The notes beneath the pieces are model-generated. The model searched no databases, was not told the origin of the DNA, and saw only the letters and a program-made list of their open reading frames with translations. The position numbers and the translations under genes are program-made. A DNA stretch of 64,000 nucleotides, from assembly GCA_002749285.1 (NCBI GenBank), contig PDPR01000012.1, forward strand, positions 1 to 64,000, written 5' to 3'. The number at the start of each line of letters is the position of its first letter. Within the stretch, counting starts at the first letter, position 1. The stretch is from Maribacter sp. GTDB lineage: Bacteria > Bacteroidota > Bacteroidia > Flavobacteriales > Flavobacteriaceae. Positions 9,272 through 17,993 of the stretch are shown one piece after another.

Positions 9272-11518
9272 TTATCCCGTACGGAATTTTTTGATTTTCT
9301 TTTTCTTTGGGTTTTTAAAGAGACGTTTAAAAAAGCCATCACGCTTAATGGGTTCACAATCCAATATCCGTAAAATAGAGGGGTCGGTTTCGGGAAAATG
9401 GGCTTTGGTTATTGCATTGAACCCAACATTGTGATTCAGTTTCTGGTACCATAGTGCGAATAGGGGAAGCGCGGCATTTGCCCCTTGCCCAAGGCTAGTG
9501 TTTTTAAAGCCGATTTCATGGTTGTCAAGACCGACCCAACTTACATGCACCAATCTTGGTGTAATGGCAACGAACCAAGCATCCTTATTGTTTTGGGTGG
9601 TGCCGGTTTTACCGGCTATATCATTCTTTAAGTTATAGGTTGTACGAATACGGGATGCGGTACCCCCATCAACTGTGGATTTCATCATCTCGAGCATTAT
9701 TCCAGCTGTTTTCTTCGAAAGAGCACTTGCATTTGTCTTTTTAGGTGTGGAATGGACTAAGATAGAGTCGTTCTGGTCTGTTATGGTTTTTATGAAAAAA
9801 GGATCTACCCTTTTGCCATCATTTGCGAAACAGGTATAGACAGCAGCTAGTTCACTAACATAAAGTTCCCCTGTGCCCAAGGCCAGTGATGGCTGTTCGG
9901 GAAGTTCTGAATATACCCCCATTTTTTGGGCCTGTCCTATGACTTTGTCTATGCCGGTTTTCTCCAGAACCTTTACGGCCACTGTATTTACCGAATGGCT
10001 CAAGGCCATTTCCATTGAATAATTGAGGTAGGCCTCATCCTTATTGTCCGAGTTGCTCGGGGACCATCCCTTTAAGTTTTTATACGCTATTTCTTGGGCG
10101 GGAAAATAGGTGCATGGTGGTATACCGGCTTCAAGTGCTGCCGTATACACAATTGGCTTGAAAGTAGAGCCTACCTGTCTTTTGCTTTGTGCTATATGGT
10201 CATATTTGAAATGCTTGTAGTCGATACCTCCAATCCATGTTTTTACGGCCCCTGTTCTTGGGTCAATGGATAATGAACCGGTATTGAGGAATTTCATATA
10301 GTGCCTTACACTATCTATTGTGCTGGCTTTTACTGGTTTTTCTCCAGACCAATCGCCCAATGTCATTGTTCTCTTCTTTTTAAGGGAATCCATGATCCTT
10401 GTGTCGCCCCATCCTAGTTCCTTTAGTTTTTGGAAGGGTCTAGTTCTTTTGACCAACTTGTTTATAAGCTTTTTGTTCTTTAGCCAAGGGGCATTTTGTC
10501 CGTAACTTTTCTCGAATTTTTTTTGAAGGGAGGCCATGTGGTGGCGCATGGTTTCTTCTGCCAGTTGTTGCATTTTCGAATCCAACGTTGTGTAAACCTT
10601 TAAACCTGAGGTGTATATATTGTAGTTCTTGCCGTTTTTGTTCTGAACCTCGCACCATTTACGCAGTTTTTTCCGTACCTCTTCCCTGAAATAGGGGGCC
10701 AGGCCTTTGTCGTGTTCAAATTCGCGATAATCAAGTTTTAGGGGAATGGCAATAAGACTGTCTTTTTGATCGGAATCGAGAAAACCGTTGTTCATCATAG
10801 ACCGCAATACAAGATTTCTCCTTTCGATACTTTTTTCAGGGAATAATTTTGGATTATAGCTATGGGTGGCCTTAAGTGTACCAATTAGGGTTGCCGCTTC
10901 CTCTATGGTCAGTCCGCTTGTAGATGTGTTGAAGAACTTGAGTGCCGCACTTTCAATACCAAAGGTGTTGCCCCCAAAGGATACCGTGTTTAGATAATGT
11001 GTCAGTATTTCATCCTTTGTAAAGAGGCTTTCCAATCGTTGGGCAATGATCATCTCCTTTATCTTGTCCACTACTAGGTTCGTTCGATTACGGTCCTTAC
11101 GTGGATATAGGTTCTTGGCCAATTGTTGTGTTAAGGTACTGCCTCCCCCTGAAGACCGGTCTTGCATCAAGATCGTTTTTATGGCTACGCGAATAAGGCT
11201 TTGGTAATCAATGCCTGAATGTTCATAAAAGCGTTCATCCTCAATAGAGGTCAATGCATTGCGTAAATGTTCTGGGATGTTTTCGAATGGAATGGGCTGC
11301 TGGTCGTTCAAATAGTATTTCCCGATCAGCACACTATCTGAAGTGTAAACCTCTGAAGCCCTATTGTAATGAAAGGTGGAAAGTTCATTTTTACTGGGCA
11401 ATTTACCCCATAAGCCAATGCGTACACCCAAAATAAATAGGAACGATAGTAGAATAATTACCAGAAGCAACTTTAGGGTAAATCGGGCAAAACCGTATTT
11501 TCTTTTTTTCTTGACCAA
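9272..11518 (-). CDS. Class A penicillin-binding protein (PBP1A-type transglycosylase/transpeptidase)
   Basis: 748 residues: short basic N terminus, one membrane anchor (FTLKLLLVIILLSFLFILGV), a GT51 glycosyltransferase domain (SIEDERFYEHSGID, GGGSTLTQQLAKNLYP) and a transpeptidase domain with the serine motif VGSTFKP, the SxN motif SVN and the KTGTTQNNKDAW box. It polymerises and cross-links peptidoglycan in the periplasm. The C terminus is basic (FKNPKKKKIKKFRTG). The only in-frame start before the anchor is a TTG at 11518; the next upstream stop is close and no ATG is available, so this essential-type enzyme seems to use a rare start codon. It is divergent from the S1/P1 nuclease gene. Confidence 0.95.
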   Translation of the reverse strand: MVKKKRKYGFARFTLKLLLVIILLSFLFILGVRIGLWGKLPSKNELSTFHYNRASEVYTSDSVLIGKYYLNDQQPIPFENIPEHLRNALTSIEDERFYEHSGIDYQSLIRVAIKTILMQDRSSGGGSTLTQQLAKNLYPRKDRNRTNLVVDKIKEMIIAQRLESLFTKDEILTHYLNTVSFGGNTFGIESAALKFFNTSTSGLTIEEAATLIGTLKATHSYNPKLFPEKSIERRNLVLRSMMNNGFLDSDQKDSLIAIPLKLDYREFEHDKGLAPYFREEVRKKLRKWCEVQNKNGKNYNIYTSGLKVYTTLDSKMQQLAEETMRHHMASLQKKFEKSYGQNAPWLKNKKLINKLVKRTRPFQKLKELGWGDTRIMDSLKKKRTMTLGDWSGEKPVKASTIDSVRHYMKFLNTGSLSIDPRTGAVKTWIGGIDYKHFKYDHIAQSKRQVGSTFKPIVYTAALEAGIPPCTYFPAQEIAYKNLKGWSPSNSDNKDEAYLNYSMEMALSHSVNTVAVKVLEKTGIDKVIGQAQKMGVYSELPEQPSLALGTGELYVSELAAVYTCFANDGKRVDPFFIKTITDQNDSILVHSTPKKTNASALSKKTAGIMLEMMKSTVDGGTASRIRTTYNLKNDIAGKTGTTQNNKDAWFVAITPRLVHVSWVGLDNHEIGFKNTSLGQGANAALPLFALWYQKLNHNVGFNAITKAHFPETDPSILRILDCEPIKRDGFFKRLFKNPKKKKIKKFRTG

Positions 11519-11611
11519 ATCGGTGGATTTTTTTAAACGGGTTCAGGATGCAATATCAAACTAAAAAATGAAAATGGACCAAGGGTTAACAATAGATTAA
11601 AATGCTTTTTC

Positions 11612-11619
11612 TACTTTTG
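11612..11619 (+). promoter_or_regulatory. -7 box TACTTTTG for the S1/P1 nuclease gene
   Basis: TACTTTTG fits TAnnTTTG and lies 15 bases before the ATG at 11635. It argues against the longer ORF start at 11602, which would place the promoter inside the coding region. Confidence 0.5.
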
Positions 11620-11634
11620 GAACAAATAAATAGC

Positions 11635-12408
11635 ATGAAAAAGATAGTTCTTCTGATACTCTTGGCAAGTCATATGTCATTCGGGAATACACCATTTTGG
11701 TCAAAAACAGGTCATAGGGTCATAGGGGAAATAGCCCAAAGGGAGTTGTCAAGAAAGGCAAAACGGGCTATAGATAAATTATTGGATGGAAAAAGCCTGT
11801 CCTCTGTCTCCAATTTCGCCGATGAAATAAAATTCGATAGCCGATATAGGGAGTTCAGTGCCTGGCACTATGTGAATATTCCTCCAGAAAAGGATTATAA
11901 AGACATTGAACCGAGTAAATATGGTGATTTGGTAACGGGTATTCGTAAGTGTGTCGAAATTGTGGGTGACGAAAAGAACCCTAAGGAAGATCGTGTGTTT
12001 TATTTGAAAATGTTGGTGCATTTGATAGGGGACCTTCATCAGCCCATGCATGTTGGCCGGGAAGAGGATAAGGGAGGCAATGATATACAGGTACAATGGT
12101 TCGGTAGGGGCAGTAATTTACATAGGGTATGGGATTCGAATATGATCGATGACTATAGGTTGAGTTTTTCCGAATTGGCAAATTCCCTCCCTGATCTAAA
12201 CAAGAAAGCAATAAAGAAAATACAGGAGGGGGAGGTTCTTGATTGGGTAAGGGAATCACAGAAAATCGCAGATAAATTATATCGTTCCGTTGAGGTCGGT
12301 GAGAACCTTTCCTATCGTTATAGCTATGTTTGGTGGGGAACGGTCGAGTCCCAGCTCAATAAGGGAGGGTTACGTTTGGCAAAAGTACTGAACGGGATTT
12401 TTAAGTAG
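11635..12408 (+). CDS. Secreted S1/P1-type zinc nuclease
   Basis: 257 residues from the ATG at 11635, beginning with a signal peptide (MKKIVLLILLASHMSFG). The S1/P1 signature follows at once: WSKTGHRVIGEIAQ, then FADEI, SAWHYVNIP, LVHLIGDLHQPMHVG and DKGGNDIQVQWFG, with the histidine and aspartate ligands of the trinuclear zinc site. Family enzymes cleave single-stranded nucleic acids and nucleotides in the periplasm or outside, probably for phosphate or nucleoside scavenging. In the eukaryotic enzymes the mature N-terminal Trp itself binds zinc; here that Trp is preceded by NTPF, so cleavage would have to occur just before it. Monocistronic, divergent from the PBP gene. Confidence 0.93.
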   Translation: MKKIVLLILLASHMSFGNTPFWSKTGHRVIGEIAQRELSRKAKRAIDKLLDGKSLSSVSNFADEIKFDSRYREFSAWHYVNIPPEKDYKDIEPSKYGDLVTGIRKCVEIVGDEKNPKEDRVFYLKMLVHLIGDLHQPMHVGREEDKGGNDIQVQWFGRGSNLHRVWDSNMIDDYRLSFSELANSLPDLNKKAIKKIQEGEVLDWVRESQKIADKLYRSVEVGENLSYRYSYVWWGTVESQLNKGGLRLAKVLNGIFK

Positions 12409-12601
12409 TATTGGCATCAAGGAATTTATTCTGATAGGGTTTGCCATCTGTATTTGTTTCCCCCGTCCTGAAAAAAAGGGGTTTGGTCGAAAAATAATAT
12501 TTTGTTGTACAATATGGGGTTATACCTATGTAGTTCCGCATGAGGAAATTAGCACAGTTACCCGATTGCTAAAGGCAGTGCCCGACTTTGAAAAAGGGTG
12601 T

Positions 12602-12630
12602 AAAAAAACCGGTTGGATACAGGTTTTTTT
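12602..12630 (-). terminator. Terminator of the AraC-AlkB operon
   Basis: AAAAAAACC and GGTTTTTTT pair across an 11-base loop. On the minus strand the hairpin directly follows, and slightly overlaps, the AlkB stop codon and carries a T tract. Confidence 0.6.
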
Positions 12631-13219
12631 ATTTCAATATCCTAAAGGTCAAGTTAATTCGCCCACCAATCGGTTTTATGGTCTTTGGCACCTGATGCTG
12701 CCAATATTGTTGGGTCTTTCCTTTCATCAGCAATAGACTCCCATGTCCCAAAAGTAATTTGTGTTTTAAGGATTTGTCTTTCTTGTGCCGTAAATGGAAA
12801 ATACGTTCTTGCCCTAGACTTATTGAGGCGATGACCGGATTTCGCCCTAGTTCCTTTTCGTCGTCGGAATGCCAACCGTTACTATCGCGCCCATCTCTAT
12901 AGAAATTCAATAAACAGGCATTGAAATCGATTTGTGTCAGTTCCTTCAATAAGGTGTTGGTCTCCCATAATTTTTCCGTAAATGGTTTGGGCCGCATTAC
13001 GATGTTTGAATAGGAGTACTCTTTACCCTCGCTGCCATATAATGCGGTTAATCTTGGTTGGGGGTAGACCTTCCCAAATATCTTAATGTCATCTTGTTGC
13101 CATGGTACGGTATTCTTAAAATGATCAAAAAGAATCGTTGCCCGCTGCGAATCGATGAATTGTGGGTAATACGTAATATCCCCATCGATGAGGTTCAAGG
13201 GAAAGGGTGGTGTCGACAT
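12629..13219 (-). CDS. AlkB-like 2-oxoglutarate/Fe(II)-dependent dioxygenase
   Basis: 196 residues, usual for the bacterial ALKBH2/3-like branch. The iron-binding HxD is in NGWHSDDE, the distal histidine in WQHQVP, and the 2-oxoglutarate arginine motif is the C-terminal GRINLTFRIL. The substrate-lid segment PQPRLTALYG is also present. Members repair N-alkylated DNA bases by oxidative demethylation. Its start overlaps the AraC-family gene stop (TAATG), so it is translationally coupled to that regulator, which recalls the Ada-AlkB arrangement of other bacteria, although the regulator here has no Ada methyl-acceptor domain. Confidence 0.93.
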   Translation of the reverse strand: MSTPPFPLNLIDGDITYYPQFIDSQRATILFDHFKNTVPWQQDDIKIFGKVYPQPRLTALYGSEGKEYSYSNIVMRPKPFTEKLWETNTLLKELTQIDFNACLLNFYRDGRDSNGWHSDDEKELGRNPVIASISLGQERIFHLRHKKDKSLKHKLLLGHGSLLLMKGKTQQYWQHQVPKTIKPIGGRINLTFRILK

Positions 13220-14097
13220 TATTGAAAGACTGCCTTTAATTGGTTCCGGTATGCTGAAGGGTTTTGCCCCGTGAATGTCTTGAATGATTTATTGAAATGT
13301 GAAAAATTATTGAATCCACATTCAAAGCACACCTCGGTGATGCTCATTGGTTGTTCGGCCAGGAGTTTGGAAGCATGTACCAAACGATATTCATTCACAA
13401 ATTGAACAAAGGTCTTATTGGTTATCTTTTTAAAGTACCTACAGAAGGAGGGCGCGGTCATGTTCAACATATCCGAGATTTCCTTAAGGGTGATTTCTTC
13501 CTTGAAATTATTCTTTACATAGTTGAATACAACATTGATCCGGTCATTGTCCTTGATGTCGGCCTCAAGTGAAAAACCGTGTGCATTCAATATCCTGAAT
13601 TCCTTGGTGCTTCCTAGTCCGTGAAGGATATCCAATATTGAAATCAATCGTTCAAAACTGGATTTGTGTTCCAAGGCTTCCATCTTCCCCCCTAGATATT
13701 GTTTTGTCTCCCCGAAAAAAACCACCCCCCCCTTTGCGATTTCAAATAGGTCTTGGATTTTCTTCATTTCCGGGACCTTAAAGAAATCCCCTCCCAAAAA
13801 ATCCTCCTTCATCTGTATTACGGTTTCCTTTCTGTTCCCTGTTAACTTATCGGTAAACCCGCAATGGGGCAAATTGCCAGGGACCATTATCAATGTGCCA
13901 TTGGTATAATAGGAAAGGTTGCTGCCAATCTGTCTTTTGCCCGCCCCTCCATTTACATATACCAATTCCATTTCAGGATGGTAGTGCCACTTATTGTTTT
14001 TGTTGTTTGTTTCGGCATCGAATTTTTGATACATAAAAGAATGCCCAAAATTGGGTTCAATGGCCTCGAAAGTAGGTTTCTGTTTTAGCATGTCCAT
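13219..14097 (-). CDS. AraC-family transcriptional regulator (cupin sensor)
   Basis: 292 residues. The N-terminal half is a cupin-like sensor (KWHYHPEMELVYVNGGAGKRQIG, LPHCGF), the C-terminal 100 residues a double helix-turn-helix (EEITLKEISDMLNMTAPSFCRYFKKITN and SITEVCFECGFNNFSHFNKSFKTFTGQNPSAYR). The ligand is unknown; such sensors often bind sugars or small metabolites. It is the first gene of a two-gene operon with alkB. The regulatory link between the two is inferred only from the overlap. Confidence 0.93.
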   Translation of the reverse strand: MDMLKQKPTFEAIEPNFGHSFMYQKFDAETNNKNNKWHYHPEMELVYVNGGAGKRQIGSNLSYYTNGTLIMVPGNLPHCGFTDKLTGNRKETVIQMKEDFLGGDFFKVPEMKKIQDLFEIAKGGVVFFGETKQYLGGKMEALEHKSSFERLISILDILHGLGSTKEFRILNAHGFSLEADIKDNDRINVVFNYVKNNFKEEITLKEISDMLNMTAPSFCRYFKKITNKTFVQFVNEYRLVHASKLLAEQPMSITEVCFECGFNNFSHFNKSFKTFTGQNPSAYRNQLKAVFQ

Positions 14098-14110
14098 TTA
14101 TTTCCGAATG

Positions 14111-14118
14111 CAAAGTTA
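14111..14118 (-). promoter_or_regulatory. -7 box for the AraC-AlkB operon
   Basis: CAAAGTTA on the plus strand, i.e. TAACTTTG on the minus strand, matching TAnnTTTG, 13 bases before the AraC start codon at 14097. Confidence 0.5.
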
Positions 14119-14260
14119 CTAAGGCTTTAAACGATTCGACTTTGTAAAATTGCCCCAATTATATGCAAAATTACCATTTAACAATTGATTAACATGCAAG
14201 ATTGTTAAAATAACATATAAATCGGAAAATCTTGATGTAGTCAGGGAGGTGGAACGGTTG

Positions 14261-14268
14261 TAGTTTTG
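14261..14268 (+). promoter_or_regulatory. -7 box TAGTTTTG for the secreted 195-aa protein gene
   Basis: TAGTTTTG matches TAnnTTTG and predicts a leader of about 45 bases before the ATG at 14319. No well-spaced -33 TTTG is visible. Confidence 0.45.
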
Positions 14269-14318
14269 TCCTGTTGGTTTTTATAAAAAGAAGATTAACC
14301 TTTAAAAACAAAAATATC

Positions 14319-14906
14319 ATGAAAGCAATTAAAAAAATTATACCAAGCGTAGCCTTTTTATTTATTACGGCCCTTGGCATGGCCAATGGGATGGATTTGA
14401 GAATCGTCCCTAACAATGAAGACAAATCCTTGGTTTTCCAATATGAAAACCTGACCACTAATGCATCACTTAAATTCATTGATGGACAGGATAATGTGAT
14501 TTTCACTGAGAAGTTGAAGGATAAATCATTGTACACAAAAAGATTTGACCTTAATAGCCTATCCACAGGCACATATTTTCTTATTGTGGAAGATGCTATA
14601 AAGGAGGTGGAGTATTCCATTACCATAGATGATACAAATATTTCCATTGCGAGTAAGTCAGTGAAGAGCAAACCTGTTTTCAGGACAACTGGTGATATGG
14701 TATATGTTAGCCTGTTGAACCTGAAAAAGGACAAGGTTGGGATCAAGGTTTATGATGATAATGAGAGGGTGGTATTTGATGAAGTATTCCAAGATGATGA
14801 TATTGTTGGGAAGGTATTCAATTTCAAGAAGGCCTATAAAGGATATTATGTTATCAAAGTACAAAAGAACGACGAAGTATATCACGAAAGAATTAATGTT
14901 GATTAA
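14319..14906 (+). CDS. Secreted beta-sandwich-like protein of unknown function
   Basis: 195 residues from the ATG at 14319; the ORF-track start at 14274 would place 15 polar residues before the signal peptide and lies next to the -7 box. The N terminus is a signal peptide (MKAIKKIIPSVAFLFITALGMANG). The mature part is beta-rich, with the pattern SLSTGTYFLIVEDAIKEVEYSITID in the middle and KAYKGYYVIKVQKNDEVYHERINV at the end, both of which resemble strands of small secreted Ig-like or secretion-associated domains of Flavobacteriia. No named family was recognised. A strong terminator follows at once, so the gene is monocistronic. Confidence 0.8.
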   Translation: MKAIKKIIPSVAFLFITALGMANGMDLRIVPNNEDKSLVFQYENLTTNASLKFIDGQDNVIFTEKLKDKSLYTKRFDLNSLSTGTYFLIVEDAIKEVEYSITIDDTNISIASKSVKSKPVFRTTGDMVYVSLLNLKKDKVGIKVYDDNERVVFDEVFQDDDIVGKVFNFKKAYKGYYVIKVQKNDEVYHERINVD

Positions 14907-14930
14907 GTTAGTTTAGTTTCGTTTAGGAGG

Positions 14931-14958
14931 AAAAAGAGGACATTGGTCCTCTTTTTTT
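14931..14958 (+). terminator. Intrinsic terminator after the secreted 195-aa protein gene
   Basis: An 11-bp stem (AAAAAGAGGAC with GTCCTCTTTTT), four-base loop, and a run of seven T. Confidence 0.92.
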
Positions 14959-15312
14959 GAATCCGGACCTAATCTAGGCCTAATGCATAAGGGTAGATTA
15001 AAGGGGTTTTGTAAGGTTTGCCACTACTTGGCATTGTTGGATGCACCCAAGGAAAAGTGCCTGTCACGTGTAATGGTTTGGATACAATATTTCCTTGGGG
15101 AGGGTAAAAGCTTTACATCAAGAAATATCCCGGCTAGGCCGTTAATTAACGGCCACCAATAATTTATGTTTTGCAGGTATTGGGACATTGTTGGGAGGTG
15201 GGTTCTGGACTTTGGGAATGTATGGGTACAGCAATGATATATATTGTGGCCATACTATAGGGTACTACCGGATGTCATGTTTGGCATAACTGGTTTTTAG
15301 GGCATCGAATGC
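14959..15312. other. Intergenic stretch with an 18-bp palindrome
   Basis: About 350 bases without a convincing gene. It contains the perfect palindrome GGCCGTTAATTAACGGCC (15137-15154) and, in one plus frame just after it, about 45 codons that read like a small glycine-rich membrane segment (GIGTLLGGGFWTLGMYGYS) but without a usable start; this could be chance or a gene remnant. Confidence 0.5.
15137..15154. repeat. Perfect 18-bp palindrome
   Basis: GGCCGTTAATTAACGGCC equals its own reverse complement. It lies in a non-coding stretch between two transcription units and could be a protein-binding site. Its role is unknown. Confidence 0.7.
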
Positions 15313-15729
15313 CTACATATAGAACATATTGATCAATATGGATTCATCTTCGGATAACGTAAAAACCGATTTTTTATAACTAGGTATCCCTTTGTGGTTG
15401 TTAGAGTTGCCTACCCCTTCCTTGGGCATTCCGATCCAGTTGGTCTTAAGTTCACCATTATCATCTTCATCATGAAAAACCATAATCGCATATTCCCCAT
15501 TGGGTAGATCCAGATCAATATGGGCTTCGCCGTCTTTTATAGTTGCCCGGCCTTTTTCCATAGCCTTGTCCGTATCACTGGGGAAACCTACCTTATCTGA
15601 AAATACCGTATAAAGTATCTTGCCTTTTTCAGACCGTATACCTTTTACCTTGATGTTGAGATGCGCATCTTGGCAAAAAGAGAAGCACCCCAAAAGGAGT
15701 GCTATCCCTATTAATGTCATATTCTTCAT
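15313..15729 (-). CDS. DUF2141 secreted protein
   Basis: 138 residues with a signal peptide (MKNMTLIGIALLLGCFSFCQ). The body has the DUF2141 pattern: KGKILYTVFSDKVGFPS, then LPNGEYAIMVFHDEDDNGELKTNWIGMPKEGVG, and a final beta strand. The family is a small extracytoplasmic beta-sandwich of unknown ligand, common in Bacteroidota and Proteobacteria. A cysteine in GCFSFCQ could be read as a lipobox, but the Ala/Ser spacing is poor. A -7 box sits between it and htpG, so it probably has its own promoter. Confidence 0.88.
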   Translation of the reverse strand: MKNMTLIGIALLLGCFSFCQDAHLNIKVKGIRSEKGKILYTVFSDKVGFPSDTDKAMEKGRATIKDGEAHIDLDLPNGEYAIMVFHDEDDNGELKTNWIGMPKEGVGNSNNHKGIPSYKKSVFTLSEDESILINMFYM

Positions 15730-15748
15730 CTTTCGACGTTGGTTTGGC

Positions 15749-15756
15749 CAAATGTA
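15749..15756 (-). promoter_or_regulatory. -7 box for the DUF2141 gene
   Basis: CAAATGTA on the plus strand, i.e. TACATTTG on the minus strand, 19 bases before the start codon. It sits in the 33-base gap after the htpG stop. Confidence 0.45.
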
Positions 15757-15762
15757 GCCAAA

Positions 15763-17649
15763 CTATTTGACCATTCCGTAACTCCTCTTTATAAAATTGG
15801 TCAATTCCTCACCTTTAAGCAAGCCTTTGGATAACCTTGCCAGGTCCAATGATTGGTTGATCAAACGTTCACGTTTCTTGGCAGTCCTGGTATTTAATAT
15901 CTCACCGACAAGCTCGTGGTTGGTGTTCACGACTAGATTGTACATCTCGGGCATATTGCCCATTCCGAACATACCACCGCCACCGGTTTGCTGCATTTCC
16001 TTCATTCTTCGCATAAACTCGGGTTCTGTAATTACGAAAGGGGCGGCATCACTGTCCATGGCTTCCAATTGGATGGTGTATCCCTTGTCGGTAATGACCT
16101 CTTCCAATTTGGATTTTAGACTTTCTTTCTCTTCGTCGGAAAGTTTAGAGATCTGGGTGTCTTCTTTTTTGATCAGATTGTCCAGATGGTCGGCATCAAC
16201 ACGGGCAAAAGAGATGTTCTCTTTTGAGGTCTCCAATTTTTGCATCAAGTGCGGGATTATTGGGGAGTCCATCAACAGCACCTCATATCCTTTGGTTTTA
16301 GCTGCCTCAATATAGCTATGTTGTGTTTCTTTGTCAGAGGCGTATAGAACAACCAATTTATCATCCTTGTCCGTTTGGTTATCCTTAAGGGCCTCCTTCA
16401 TTTCGTCAAAAGTGTAGAACTTGCCATCAACCGTAGGGTAAAGGGCGAATTTGTCAGCTTTTTCAAAAAATTTCTCTTCGGAAAGCATACCGTATTCGAT
16501 AACGATTTTGATGTCGTTCCATTTCGACTCGAATTCCTCCCGATCATTTTTGAAGAGGGAAGTCAGCTTATCGGCTACTTTTCTGGTGATATAGGATGAT
16601 ATTTTCTTAACGGCACCATCGGCCTGTAGATAGGAACGTGATACGTTCAGGGGAATATCGGGCGAATCGATAACACCACGTAACATGGTCAGGAACTCAG
16701 GCACGATACCTTCGACATTATCGGTAACGAAGACTTGGTTCTGATACAGTTGTATCTTGTCCCTCTGTACACTAAGGTCATTTGTCAATTTCGGGAAATA
16801 TAGGATTCCTGTAAGGTTGAAGGGGTAATCCACATTTAGATGTATATGGAACAAGGGCTCCTCGAATTGCATGGGATAAAGCTCCCTATAGAAACTCTTA
16901 TAATCCCCATCCTTTAAGTCGGAGGGTTGTTTGGTCCATGCCGGTGTAGGGTTGTTGATGAAGTTGTCAACCTCTTTGGTTGGGGCAGGGTCTTCTTCCT
17001 TGGCTCCTTCTGGTTTAGGGAGTGTTTCCGTCTTTGTTCCGAATCTGATCGGAATAGGCATGAACTTATTGTATTTGGTCAACAGCTCGGTGATTCTCCC
17101 ATTTTCTAGGAACTCAGTTGAATCATCGGCAATATGGAGTATGATTTCCGTTCCCCGATCTTCTTTTTTGCTCTTTTGTATTGAAAATTCGGGAGAGCCA
17201 TCACACGACCAATGGACAGCGGGTTCATCCTTAAGGCTCTTGGTAATGATCTCTACTTTGTCAGCTACCATAAAAGCGGAGTAAAAACCAAGGCCAAAGT
17301 GTCCTATTATACCGGCATCCTTACCTGTATCCTTGTATTTGTCCAAAAATTCCTCTGCGCCTGAAAAGGCAACCTCATTAATATATTTCTTTATTTCCTC
17401 TTCGGTCATCCCGATTCCCTGGTCGATAATATGAAGCTTTTTGCCCTCTTTGTCAACTTTGATGTCAATGATGGGGTTTCCGTACTCCTCCTTGGTTTCC
17501 CCAATAGATGAGAGGTGTTTTAATTTCAGGGTCGCATCTGTGGCATTTGAAATAAGTTCACGAAGGAATATCTCATGGTCACTGTACAAAAACTTTTTTA
17601 TTAAAGGGAATATGTTGTCTACCGAAACATTGATCTTGCCTTTTGCCAT
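15763..17649 (-). CDS. htpG: Hsp90-family molecular chaperone HtpG
   Basis: 628 residues from the ATG at 17649 (MAKGKINVSVDNIFPLIKKF). The ORF track starts 24 residues earlier, but those residues are not family-like and overlap a promoter. The GHKL ATPase motifs are intact: ELISNATDATLK, DQGIGMT, GHFGLGFYSAFMVAD and GTEIILH. A middle domain and C-terminal dimerisation domain follow, with a glycine/methionine-rich insert near the end (MQQTGGGGMFGMGNMPEM). It is a cytosolic ATP-dependent chaperone. The upstream promoter is one of the best in the window. Confidence 0.97.
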   Translation of the reverse strand: MAKGKINVSVDNIFPLIKKFLYSDHEIFLRELISNATDATLKLKHLSSIGETKEEYGNPIIDIKVDKEGKKLHIIDQGIGMTEEEIKKYINEVAFSGAEEFLDKYKDTGKDAGIIGHFGLGFYSAFMVADKVEIITKSLKDEPAVHWSCDGSPEFSIQKSKKEDRGTEIILHIADDSTEFLENGRITELLTKYNKFMPIPIRFGTKTETLPKPEGAKEEDPAPTKEVDNFINNPTPAWTKQPSDLKDGDYKSFYRELYPMQFEEPLFHIHLNVDYPFNLTGILYFPKLTNDLSVQRDKIQLYQNQVFVTDNVEGIVPEFLTMLRGVIDSPDIPLNVSRSYLQADGAVKKISSYITRKVADKLTSLFKNDREEFESKWNDIKIVIEYGMLSEEKFFEKADKFALYPTVDGKFYTFDEMKEALKDNQTDKDDKLVVLYASDKETQHSYIEAAKTKGYEVLLMDSPIIPHLMQKLETSKENISFARVDADHLDNLIKKEDTQISKLSDEEKESLKSKLEEVITDKGYTIQLEAMDSDAAPFVITEPEFMRRMKEMQQTGGGGMFGMGNMPEMYNLVVNTNHELVGEILNTRTAKKRERLINQSLDLARLSKGLLKGEELTNFIKRSYGMVK

Positions 17650-17660
17650 TTTCTTAAATT

Positions 17661-17692
17661 TAAAATTAAATTGATAGTAGTGCACTGTCAAA
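17661..17692 (-). promoter_or_regulatory. htpG promoter (-33 TTTG, 20-bp spacer, -7 TAATTTTA)
   Basis: On the minus strand TTTG (17692-17689) is followed by exactly 20 bases and then TAATTTTA (17668-17661), one mismatch from TAnnTTTG. Transcription would begin about 7 bases before the htpG ATG. The same region reads TTGACA at the upstream box. Confidence 0.6.
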
Positions 17693-17993
17693 AAAAATAC
17701 CACAATGCCCAACAGTGACAAACTGGCATAAATTGGAAAAGTGCGTTTGTCCGTCCAATAAATTTTTACCTAAAGTTCTGGTCGATTTCCAATGCTGAAG
17801 GAATTAATCTACGGGAGGAGGGTTCGAAAACCACACTATATGGGAATAATTTTTTGGGAATACTTAGGGTAAACAACATATTTTTTTGTTATTTAGGCCC
17901 TACCTTGATCTTTTCGCCTAAAGTTGGGCAATTGTCACCTTGTAGATTGATAGGTGGTCTAGGTCTATCGTACGAACTAAAACCGATTATAAA
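17693..17993. other. Intergenic region between divergent htpG and KAS III genes
   Basis: About 300 bases without a gene. No repeat, hairpin or RNA gene was recognised, and no clear -7 box for the KAS III gene is visible. Confidence 0.5.

Noticed and set aside
17650-17721. 24-residue N-terminal extension of HtpG
   Set aside because: Not family-like and overlaps the promoter with TTTG, a 20-bp spacer and TAATTTTA; the ATG at 17649 is used instead.
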